Source: Candidatus Nomurabacteria bacterium RIFOXYD2_FULL_35_12 (GTDB lineage: Bacteria > Patescibacteriota > Minisyncoccia > Phycocordibacterales > UBA9973). Taken from it: a DNA stretch of 21,833 bases. The translations under genes were made by a program, and so were the position numbers. The notes under the pieces were generated by a model. That model was given only the letters and a program-made list of their open reading frames with translations. It was not told the origin of the DNA and did not search any database. Position 1 is the stretch's first letter. Each line of letters starts with the position of its first letter. Shown piece by piece: positions 1 to 5,985 of the stretch. The stretch spans positions 1 through 21,833 of the forward strand of contig MFWK01000018.1 of the NCBI GenBank assembly GCA_001786365.1, in the 5' to 3' direction.

Positions 1-1
1 T

Positions 2-145
2 ACCCTAGGCAAGGCGAACATCGTTGGCTATGTCTCGTTGGATGTGGCACTTATTGCCGTGTTCGGCGCTATAACTGCCGTTATAATTCGGGCTCTTGAC
101 GGAACCCCTCCGGCGAGCATGACGAAGGAAGGAGGACCAAGATGA
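2..145 (+). CDS. C-terminal part of small membrane protein (first ORF of tiny-gene array)
   Basis: The reading frame is open from the window edge for 47 codons and stops with TGA at 143-145. It therefore begins upstream, and only the C-terminus is visible. A hydrophobic stretch around visible residues 11-29 (VSLDVALIAVFGAITAVII) would make one membrane helix, followed by a short polar tail ending TKEGGPR. The last codons coincide with the AAGGAAGGAGGAC ribosome-binding site of the next ORF. The stop overlaps the next start as ATGA, so the two are probably translationally coupled. I recognise no family. That it is coding is inferred from the tandem arrangement, the SD motif and the membrane character shared with its neighbours. 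Confidence 0.5.
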   Translation, partial: TLGKANIVGYVSLDVALIAVFGAITAVIIRALDGTPPASMTKEGGPR

Positions 146-252
146 ATGTCAAACCAATTCGGTTCGTGCTGTTTTTGTTTGGTGGGGTCTGTGTGGTGGT
201 AGTTGGCCTCATCCTTTGTGTGATCTTGGCGTGGTGCAGAAAGGAGGACTGA
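142..252 (+). CDS. Tiny hydrophobic protein, 36 aa (array ORF 2)
   Basis: The ATG at 142 lies just downstream of GAAGGAGGACC (about 5 nt spacing), an unusually strong Shine-Dalgarno for this window. The start overlaps the stop of the preceding ORF (ATGA). The product begins MNVKPIRF, has one long hydrophobic helix at about residues 8-30 that is rich in V, L, I and C, and ends WCRKED, with positive charge at both ends of the helix. The RKED tail is encoded by the SD of the next ORF. It resembles a single-pass membrane miniprotein. No family is recognised, and a toxin-like or regulatory peptide is possible but unsupported. Too short for most gene callers. Confidence 0.55.
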   Translation: MNVKPIRFVLFLFGGVCVVVVGLILCVILAWCRKED

Positions 253-253
253 G

Positions 254-406
254 ATGTTTGTATTCAATTTATCACTACTTGAGTGGGTGGTAATCGGTAT
301 CCTCGCGGGAATCGGCTGGGCGCTGGGATGGATGGTTAGACTGTTCATCTGTGTGCTCGGTTTGTGGCAACGAGAACGAGTCAGTCAGAAAGGAGGACTG
401 CGATGA
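254..406 (+). CDS. Small membrane protein, 50 aa (array ORF 3)
   Basis: The ATG at 254 follows GAAAGGAGGACTGAG, with the SD about 6 nt upstream, and starts one base after the previous stop. The protein begins MFVFNLSLLEW. It has a hydrophobic, Gly/Trp-containing region at about residues 9-27 (IGILAGIGWALGW) and a second hydrophobic stretch at about 29-40, which could form one long helix or a short hairpin. It ends in a charged tail, QRERVSQKGGLR. The tail codons contain the SD of the next ORF, and the TGA overlaps the next ATG (ATGA at 403-406). No homologue is recognised. A long minus-strand frame also covers this region but has no comparable start signal. Confidence 0.55.
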   Translation: MFVFNLSLLEWVVIGILAGIGWALGWMVRLFICVLGLWQRERVSQKGGLR

Positions 407-477
407 AAAAGATGTCGATCTGTCTCGCAGCAATCACAGCGATATTGGTTCTTATACTCGCTGCGTTGTCTGCCTAA
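403..477 (+). CDS. Tiny signal-anchor-like peptide, 24 aa (array ORF 4)
   Basis: The ATG at 403 is preceded by GAAAGGAGGACTGCG and overlaps the previous stop as ATGA. The 24-residue product starts MKKMSI and continues as a hydrophobic A/I/L helix ending LAALSA. It looks like an isolated signal peptide or single membrane anchor. A strong terminator follows 22 nt after the stop, so this is the last member of the array. No function can be assigned. Confidence rests on the ribosome-binding site and the coupling, since the ORF is too short for composition tests. Confidence 0.5.
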   Translation: MKKMSICLAAITAILVLILAALSA

Positions 478-499
478 ATCGAGCTGAATAAGCTCATAA

Positions 500-550
500 C
501 CCTGGAAGGAGGTTCCAAACGGAAAACCGCCTCTCCGGGGTTTTCTATTT
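500..550 (+). terminator. Rho-independent terminator of the tiny-ORF array
   Basis: The left arm 500-516 (CCCTGGAAGGAGGTTCC) and right arm 521-540 form a long GC-rich stem with small bulges around an AAAC loop. TTTTCTATTT follows. It separates the array from the convergent comF gene, whose stop codon begins at 551. The left arm contains a buried SD-like GGAAGGAGG, perhaps a relic of a further array member. Confidence 0.75.
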
Positions 551-1225
551 CTAATGCGCCACAGTAAAAGCAATAATTTTTCTGGCGCCATATTGTTTTA
601 AAATTTTCTTTGCTTCACTCAACGTAGCGCCGGTGGTGGTGATGTCATCTATTAAAATTATATTTTTTCTTTGCAACAATTCTGGATTTTTTACAGCAAA
701 TGACCCAATAATATTTTTCAAGCGCTCCGCTCGGTTATGTATGCGCGCTTGATGCTCTGTTTCTTTTGGTTTAATTAAAATATCATTCCTGAGAGTAAAT
801 ATCTCACCCGAAGGCGGGGAGAGGTGATTTGTTTTAGATAAATGAATCAGCTCTTTACAAATCAATTCTGCTTGATTGTATCCTCTTTCTCTATATCTTT
901 TGGCTGAAAGGGGGATGGGGATCAAAATAGCATCGTTAAAATTTTCCATAATGGATAATTCAGACAATTCTTCTAGAATTTTGTAATAAATAATTTCTGC
1001 AAAAATTTTGGCTAATCTTTTTTTGCCGTTATATTTTAAGAGCCAAAGAGCTTTTTTAATTGGCGGATGACGATAATCATATATAGGGAAAATCCACTTT
1101 GCTGTTTCGCGTTCAGCCGAGGGGGTTTCCGAAAGACATACGATACATAAATCTTCTCCAGCTTTTCCGCACGAAAGGCAATTCACAGGGAAAATTATAT
1201 TCAATATAGTGTTTAAAAATGGCAT
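551..1225 (-). CDS. comF: ComF family phosphoribosyltransferase-like protein
   Basis: The 224-aa protein starts at MPFLNTILNIIF; an upstream in-frame ATG at 1261 lies beyond the promoter and is rejected. The N-terminus carries a zinc-finger-like set of cysteines (CLSCGKAGEDLCIVC, about residues 16-30). The central IPIPLSAKRYRERGYNQ and the C-terminal phosphoribosyltransferase loop IILIDDITTTGAT are family hallmarks. ComF proteins act in natural transformation, where they are needed to handle incoming single-stranded DNA; the exact reaction is unclear. It diverges from pilM, so competence and pilus genes share a promoter region. A small nested palindrome at 804-827 encodes the SPPSG segment and may be an insertion. 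Confidence 0.9.
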   Translation of the reverse strand: MPFLNTILNIIFPVNCLSCGKAGEDLCIVCLSETPSAERETAKWIFPIYDYRHPPIKKALWLLKYNGKKRLAKIFAEIIYYKILEELSELSIMENFNDAILIPIPLSAKRYRERGYNQAELICKELIHLSKTNHLSPPSGEIFTLRNDILIKPKETEHQARIHNRAERLKNIIGSFAVKNPELLQRKNIILIDDITTTGATLSEAKKILKQYGARKIIAFTVAH

Positions 1226-1248
1226 TGTGTGATATAATATTAGCACAA
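1226..1248. promoter_or_regulatory. Overlapping divergent promoter for pilM and comF
   Basis: The + strand has TGATATAAT (1230-1238), an extended -10 about 10 nt before the pilM ATG at 1249. The same AT-palindromic core read on the minus strand gives TATTAT (1234-1239), 8 nt before the comF ATG. Both mRNAs would be nearly leaderless. No clear -35 is seen for either. Confidence 0.65.
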
Positions 1249-2388
1249 ATGAATAATCCACTTAAAGACATATTTTCAAGTATCAGTAATTTTATGAGTA
1301 GTGAAGAATCCATTGCTCTCGGTATTGATATTGGTTCTTCTTCTATTAAAGTAGTGGAGATTAAAAAGAAAGGAGGTAGGGCGATATTAGAAACGTATGG
1401 TTCTATTGCGCTTGGTCCTTATGATTCTCAAGATGCTGGAAAAGTCACCAATCTTCCCATTGATAAAGTTTCTTCAGCTTTAAAAGAAGTTTTAAAACAA
1501 TCTGGAGTGACGACTTCTTCCGGAGCATTTTCTATTCCTGTGCAATCAAGTTTGATTTTTATCATTGATCTTCCAACAAAAGTTTCAGACAGTGAAATGC
1601 AGGCAGTAGTTTCCACTGAAGCTCGTAGATTTATTCCAGTGCCCATCACCGAAGTTTCTCTGGATTATTTTGTCTTACCTCAAAAAGAAGCTTCTTTTGA
1701 AGAAATGAATAAAGTTCCCAGTGTCTCCGATGTTCCTAAAAGTAATGGAGAGAAGACTGGGGTGCTTGTCGTCGCCACTCAAAATGATGCTATTTCCAAA
1801 TATCGTTCTCTCATTTCCGAATGCTCTCTTTCCGCTTCTTTTTTTGAGATTGAAATATTTTCTTCTGTTCGTTCAAATTTTGAACACGAGCTTTCTCCGG
1901 TTTTGTTAATTGATTTTGGCGCATCTCGCACCAAGCTCTCCATCGTTGAGTTTGGTATGGTCAAAAGTTATCACACCATAGATAGAGGAGGAGCGGATAT
2001 AACTCAGTCCATCTCTCAATCTTTGAGTATTCCTTTTTCTCAAGCGGAAAAGATGAAGAAAGATTTTGGTCTTTTTGGAAATCCATCCGAAAAAAGTTTG
2101 GCAGATATTATAAAGCTTCACATTGATTATATTTTTGCCGAGACGAGTAATGTGTTATTAGGTTATGAAAAAAAATACAACAGAACTATAAGCAAAGTGA
2201 TATTTACCGGTGGTGGAGCTCTCTTGAAAGGACTTCCAGAAGTAGCAGTAAGCAATTTCCGAGCAGAGATAGAAATCGGTCATCCATTTTCTAAGGTTCA
2301 GACTCCTGAATTCTTAAGTAAAGTTCTTGAAACAATGGGTCCTGAATTCGCAGTTGCGCTCGGGCTTGCTTTGCGAAAATTACAGTAA
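1249..2388 (+). CDS. pilM: PilM, actin-like ATPase of the type IV pilus assembly complex
   Basis: I chose the ATG at 1249 (MNNPLKDIF, 379 aa) because the -10 box lies inside the 30-nt extension offered by the in-frame ATG at 1219. The actin-fold signatures are visible: phosphate 1 GIDIGSSSIKVVEIK (about residues 25-39), phosphate 2 LLIDFGASRTKLSIVEFG (about 219-236) and the adenosine motif FTGGGALLKGL (about 319). PilM is a cytoplasmic protein that binds the N-terminal tail of PilN and connects the motor ATPases to the membrane alignment complex. It is the first gene of the pilus locus, followed by pilN after a gap of about 120 bp with two hairpins. Confidence 0.92.
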   Translation: MNNPLKDIFSSISNFMSSEESIALGIDIGSSSIKVVEIKKKGGRAILETYGSIALGPYDSQDAGKVTNLPIDKVSSALKEVLKQSGVTTSSGAFSIPVQSSLIFIIDLPTKVSDSEMQAVVSTEARRFIPVPITEVSLDYFVLPQKEASFEEMNKVPSVSDVPKSNGEKTGVLVVATQNDAISKYRSLISECSLSASFFEIEIFSSVRSNFEHELSPVLLIDFGASRTKLSIVEFGMVKSYHTIDRGGADITQSISQSLSIPFSQAEKMKKDFGLFGNPSEKSLADIIKLHIDYIFAETSNVLLGYEKKYNRTISKVIFTGGGALLKGLPEVAVSNFRAEIEIGHPFSKVQTPEFLSKVLETMGPEFAVALGLALRKLQ

Positions 2389-2406
2389 AACGCTATAAAA
2401 GGGCAA

Positions 2407-2452
2407 AGTCCGACGCTTTTAGGTCGGACTCCGACTTTTCTAACGTCGGAGT
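2407..2452. repeat. Tandem twin hairpins between pilM and pilN
   Basis: Hairpin 1 pairs AGTCCGAC (2407-2414) with GTCGGACT (2423-2430). Hairpin 2 pairs ACTCCGAC (2428-2435) with GTCGGAGT (2445-2452). They share bases 2428-2430 and are near copies of one another, as in REP/BIME-like elements. There is no T-run, so this is not an obvious terminator. Confidence 0.75.
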
Positions 2453-2489
2453 TATACACAATATACTTTTGTTATCTATTGTTTTGTAA

Positions 2490-2495
2490 TATAAT
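2490..2495 (+). promoter_or_regulatory. -10 box upstream of pilN
   Basis: A perfect TATAAT, with a TG four bases upstream, lies 10 nt before the ATG at 2506. A transcript from here would have a leader of about 4 nt. Confidence 0.5.
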
Positions 2496-2505
2496 AGTAG
2501 ATAGG

Positions 2506-3111
2506 ATGGACCAAAATTTTCAAACATCGTTTATTCCCAAGAAGCCAATAATAGAAGAACGAACCGTTCCGGCGCGGTCTGTTAACTTTTTTACTATTAT
2601 TTCTATTTTTCTTTTGTTTACCGTATTGATTGTGACCGGTGGACTTTATTTCTATAAAGGAATTCTTGCGACAGATATTACAAAGAAGGAAAATGATTTA
2701 AATTTAGCCAAGAATCGTTTTGAACCTTCTAAAATAACAGAACTTCAATTGCTAGATAAACGTTTGCGTTCTTCAACAGAAATTTTATCTCGTCACATAG
2801 CTATATCACCTATCTTTCGTGTTCTTTCTGATATTACAATGAAGACAGTTCGTTATACAAAATTTAGTTATAACATTGGAACTGAAAAAGATACAAAAGT
2901 AACTGTTAAAATGAGTGGGCAAGCTGTAGGCTATCGTTCGGTCGCTCTTCAATCCGATCTTTTTGTTACAAAAGAAGAGGGTAAAAATTTTATAGATCCT
3001 GTTTTTTCAAACCTTTCACTTGATGATAAAGGTAATGTACTTTTTGATTTAGAATTTTTAGTTGATCCGTCTTTTGTTGATTACAAACAAATGATTTTAA
3101 CTCAAAGTTAA
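2506..3111 (+). CDS. pilN: PilN-like type IV pilus assembly protein
   Basis: I start at the ATG at 2506 (MDQNFQTSFIPKK, 201 aa), just after the -10 box; the in-frame ATG at 2479 would include the promoter. The layout is that of PilN: a short cytoplasmic tail of about 26 residues, one membrane helix at about 27-50 (FFTIISIFLLFTVLIVTGG), a coiled-coil-like segment (about 58-80), then an extracytoplasmic alpha/beta domain. PilN pairs with PilO and binds PilM through its N-terminal tail. Sequence similarity in this family is low, so the name relies on order (pilM-N-O) and topology. It is followed by pilO after 6 nt. Confidence 0.78.
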   Translation: MDQNFQTSFIPKKPIIEERTVPARSVNFFTIISIFLLFTVLIVTGGLYFYKGILATDITKKENDLNLAKNRFEPSKITELQLLDKRLRSSTEILSRHIAISPIFRVLSDITMKTVRYTKFSYNIGTEKDTKVTVKMSGQAVGYRSVALQSDLFVTKEEGKNFIDPVFSNLSLDDKGNVLFDLEFLVDPSFVDYKQMILTQS

Positions 3112-3117
3112 TTTTTT

Positions 3118-3717
3118 ATGATGCGATTCATTATGCCAATCATTTTAATAGGAATCAGTGTCACTGTTTTTATAATGTTTTCTAATCCTTTCTATAAAGA
3201 CATTACACAACTACGTACGCAGGTGGCATCTTATGACCAAGCTCTTTCTAATTCTAAAGCTCTCGAAGAGGAGCGAGATAAATTGACTACAAAAGATAAT
3301 GCTATTGATCCAGAAAATAAGAGAAAATTAGAAAAACTTTTGCCAGAAAATATTGATAACATCCGTTTGATTCTTGAAATAGGGGAGATAGCTGCTCCTT
3401 ATGGCATGGTTTTGAAAGATGTGAAATACAATACAGCAATTGATACAAAAAGCGACGCTGCAAAGACTGCAGTCGTATTGGGTGGTGGTATAAGCCAAGT
3501 TTCAAATAAAGATTACGGAGTTTGGGATTTAGGATTTTCCACAGTAGGCACTTACAATAATTTTCTAAATTTTACTAGAGATTTAGAGAAGAATCTTAGA
3601 ATTGTGGACATATCTTCAGTTGAATTTTCATCTATTAACACAGCCAGCGGTTCTTCTTCTATTACTCCGTCTTATAAATATGACTTCAAGATTAAAACTT
3701 ATTGGTTGAAAAATTAA
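3118..3717 (+). CDS. pilO: PilO-like type IV pilus assembly protein
   Basis: The 199-aa protein has one N-terminal membrane helix (about residues 3-21, FIMPIILIGISVTVFIMF), a coiled-coil-like region (about 25-80: QLRTQVASYDQAL, LEEERDKL) and a C-terminal domain ending in IKTYWLKN. This is the PilO plan. A second ATG at 3121 directly follows the first, and either could be used. It begins 6 nt after pilN and is presumably co-transcribed. PilO would dimerise with PilN outside the membrane. As with pilN, the assignment is by topology and gene order more than by residues. Confidence 0.75.
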   Translation: MMRFIMPIILIGISVTVFIMFSNPFYKDITQLRTQVASYDQALSNSKALEEERDKLTTKDNAIDPENKRKLEKLLPENIDNIRLILEIGEIAAPYGMVLKDVKYNTAIDTKSDAAKTAVVLGGGISQVSNKDYGVWDLGFSTVGTYNNFLNFTRDLEKNLRIVDISSVEFSSINTASGSSSITPSYKYDFKIKTYWLKN

Positions 3718-3739
3718 AATTTAATAAAAAGATATAAAA

Positions 3740-4096
3740 ATGCCAACTATAAAAAACATAATAATATTTCTAACAATCGGAGTAGTTTTTGTCTTGATTT
3801 ATATTTTTTTCTTAAAACCAGCTCCATCTGTCGCTCCATTAGTTTCTTCTGCTCCTTCCACTGTGGCATCAAATACGGAAACAACAGTAGAAGATAATCA
3901 ATTGGTTGCTAAAGATTTTTTGACTCTTCTTTTGAGCGTAAAGAGTATAAAATTAAATGACACTATTTTTTCTGATCCTGCTTTTGGTAGTTTACATGAT
4001 TCGAGTATAACACTAACACCAGATGGGACAGAGGGAAGGGTAAATCCATTTGCTCCACTTGGAACTGACGTGGGAACATCGGCTAATTCTCTTTAA
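3740..4096 (+). CDS. PilP-like single-pass membrane protein
   Basis: The 118-aa protein has an N-terminal membrane helix (residues 5-25, KNIIIFLTIGVVFVLIYIFFL) and a Pro/Ala/Ser/Val-rich linker. A small C-terminal domain ends in a GRVNPFAPLG motif at about residues 99-108. It occupies the pilP slot after pilO. The NPF motif recalls PilP and related periplasmic pilus proteins, but there is no lipoprotein cysteine, so it is anchored by a helix. No pilQ secretin follows, which fits a cell without a classical outer membrane. Function is inferred only from position. The stop is immediately followed by a palindromic repeat. Confidence 0.6.
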   Translation: MPTIKNIIIFLTIGVVFVLIYIFFLKPAPSVAPLVSSAPSTVASNTETTVEDNQLVAKDFLTLLLSVKSIKLNDTIFSDPAFGSLHDSSITLTPDGTEGRVNPFAPLGTDVGTSANSL

Positions 4097-4098
4097 TT

Positions 4099-4190
4099 AT
4101 GAGTCCCGTTAAAAGTCGCGGTCGCAATTTAATAACAATAATCAAGCTTAATCGCGGTTTCTTGACCGCGACCTGCTTTTAACGGGATGA
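4099..4190. repeat. Long palindromic element, family A copy 1, ending on the pilB start codon
   Basis: TCCCGTTAAAAG (4104-4115) pairs with CTTTTAACGGGA (4176-4187), and TCGCGGTC (4116-4123) pairs with GACCGCGA (4164-4171), separated by a CTGC bulge on the right. The outer ends read ATGAGTCCCG and CGGGATGAG. The ATG of pilB is the end of the element. A 27-codon ORF (MSPVKS...) begins at its left ATG (4099). Confidence 0.85.
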
Positions 4191-5926
4191 GCCTTTTAGA
4201 AGAGTTAACAAAAGAAGGGTTAATTGAAAAGAGCCAAATAGGTGATATTAAAAACCGTGCAAAAGAGAAATTCGGCGGAGATATCGATCAGGCTCTAATC
4301 GAGGCTGGAATAAAAGAAGAAAAAATCCTTGAAGTAAAAGGTAAATTTTTACAAATTCCAATAAAAAAAGTAAATAGAGAAGAGATTTCTTTTGATGCCT
4401 TAAAATATATTTCTGAAGATTCGGCTACTCATTACCATTTTGTTCCTTTGGCGCTCTCCGAAGGGGTGCTCGAGGTTGGTGTAATAAACGCAGAAGATAT
4501 CCAGACGATGGATGCATTGCAATTTATTTCTGCAAAGCTCGGCATTCCTTTTAAAATATATTTGATTTCAAAAAGCGATTATGAGGTTGTGATGGAGTCT
4601 TATAAAGGTATCGGTAATCAAGTAAAAGAAGCGTTGGAAGAAATAAATCAAGATGAAAAAGAAAGCTTAAATGAAGAAAATTTAAGTAAAGAAATAACGA
4701 ATACCAAAGTAGGAGAAGAAGCAAAAATAGTAGAAGATGCGCCAGTTATAAAAATAGTTGCAGTCATCCTTCGTAATGCTATAGAAGGGGAAGCTTCAGA
4801 TATTCATATTGAATTCACAGGAGAAAAAGTAAAAGTGCGTTTTCGTGTGGATGGATTTTTACATACCAGTATTGTTTTACCACCAAATGTTTATAGTGGA
4901 ATAGTGGCGCGTATAAAGATTTTGGCTAAATTACGTCTTGATGAAAAGAGAAAACCCCAAGATGGAAGTTTTAGTGCAAATATAGATGGACGAAAAGTTG
5001 ATTTTCGTGTTTCCACAATGCCTGCTTATTATGGAGAAAAAGTTGTGATGCGTATTTTGGATGCAGAGAAAGGAGTTAAATCAATAGAGCAATTAGGTTT
5101 ATCAGATACAAATCTAAACATGGTTCGGGATGCGATAAAGCGCCCTTATGGACTTATTTTAATTACCGGCCCCACAGGTTCTGGAAAGTCTACCACATTG
5201 TATTCAATGATGAATGAGCTTGATAAAGAAAAAAGCAACATTGTCTCGCTCGAAGATCCGGTAGAATATCACATGCCTGACATTAACCAATCACAAATGA
5301 TGCCAGAAATCGGATATACTTTCGCTTCTGGGCTTCGTTCTATTTTACGTCAAGATCCAGACATCATAATGGTTGGAGAGATACGCGATAAAGAAACAGC
5401 CCAGCTCGCTATTCAAGCGGCTTTGACTGGTCACCTCGTTATTTCTACACTTCACACAAATAGCGCTATTGGAGCGGTTCCTCGTTTGGTTGACATGGGG
5501 GTTGATCCGTATTTGATTGCGCCGACTTTGATTTTGTCTATTGCTCAGCGTTTAGCCAGGACGACTTGTGCATCTTCGAGAAAACTTGTACCTATGGATG
5601 AGAGTATTAGAATGCAAATTAATGAGCAGATGAAAGACTTGCCGGATGAATTTAGAAAAGCTATTGGCAAAGATGAAAAAATGTATGAAACAGTTCCTTC
5701 AAATGAGTGTCCTTCTGGCACGAGGGGTCGTGTGGCTGTCTTTGAAATGTTTAAAATAGATAAAGAAATGCAGAATATTATCTTAAAGAGTCCAACTAAT
5801 GGAGAGATTTATAAAGTAGCCAGAAAACATGGTATGCTTATGATGAAAGAGGATGCTATGCTCAAATCCATAGCAGGCGTTATTCCTTTCTCAGAAGTGT
5901 ATAATTTTAGCACTGAAAATGATTAA
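4187..5926 (+). CDS. pilB: PilB/GspE-type pilus extension ATPase
   Basis: The 579-aa hexameric motor powers pilin polymerisation from the cytoplasm. An MshE/GspE N-terminal domain covers about residues 1-145. The C-terminal ATPase has Walker A GPTGSGKST at 328-336, the Asp box (SLEDPVEYHM), Walker B DPDIIMVGEIRD (about 392-403) and the His box (TGHLVISTLHTN). The tetracysteine zinc site common in PilB is degenerate: only C461 (TCASSRK) and C508 (ECPSGTRGR) remain, and their CxxC partners are lost. The start ATG is the terminal ATG of a palindromic repeat, has no SD and is supported by the usual N-terminus MSLLEELTKEGLI. Confidence 0.95.
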   Translation: MSLLEELTKEGLIEKSQIGDIKNRAKEKFGGDIDQALIEAGIKEEKILEVKGKFLQIPIKKVNREEISFDALKYISEDSATHYHFVPLALSEGVLEVGVINAEDIQTMDALQFISAKLGIPFKIYLISKSDYEVVMESYKGIGNQVKEALEEINQDEKESLNEENLSKEITNTKVGEEAKIVEDAPVIKIVAVILRNAIEGEASDIHIEFTGEKVKVRFRVDGFLHTSIVLPPNVYSGIVARIKILAKLRLDEKRKPQDGSFSANIDGRKVDFRVSTMPAYYGEKVVMRILDAEKGVKSIEQLGLSDTNLNMVRDAIKRPYGLILITGPTGSGKSTTLYSMMNELDKEKSNIVSLEDPVEYHMPDINQSQMMPEIGYTFASGLRSILRQDPDIIMVGEIRDKETAQLAIQAALTGHLVISTLHTNSAIGAVPRLVDMGVDPYLIAPTLILSIAQRLARTTCASSRKLVPMDESIRMQINEQMKDLPDEFRKAIGKDEKMYETVPSNECPSGTRGRVAVFEMFKIDKEMQNIILKSPTNGEIYKVARKHGMLMMKEDAMLKSIAGVIPFSEVYNFSTEND

Positions 5927-5948
5927 GGTCGTTTTAATAAAAAGTCGT

Positions 5949-5962
5949 TTTGTGGTATAATT
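5949..5962 (+). promoter_or_regulatory. Extended -10 promoter of the response regulator gene
   Basis: TTTGTGGTATAATT contains TGGTATAAT at 5953-5961. The identical 14-mer precedes pilD at 10515-10528. The ATG follows at 5986, leaving a leader of about 18 nt without an evident SD. No good -35 is seen. Confidence 0.6.
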
Positions 5963-5985
5963 AAAAGTAATCTTTATAAAAATAT

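Noticed and set aside
28..348. 106-codon minus-strand ORF over the tiny-gene array
   Set aside because: It has no ribosome-binding site or promoter, a composition typical of an antisense shadow (Ser/Thr/Pro/His-rich), and it opposes four + strand ORFs that each carry strong SD signals. A real minus-strand gene cannot be fully excluded.
1219..1248. Upstream start for pilM at 1219
   Set aside because: The extended -10 box lies inside this segment, and the residues MALCDIILAQ do not fit a PilM N-terminus; ATG 1249 is preferred.
2479..2505. Upstream start for pilN at 2479
   Set aside because: It would include the TATAAT at 2490-2495; the shorter start gives the expected cytoplasmic tail.
5708..5725. 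GCACGA/TCGTG palindrome in pilB as another inserted element
   Set aside because: The codons encode the conserved PilB pattern SGTRGRVAVFE, so the short inverted repeat is probably coincidental.
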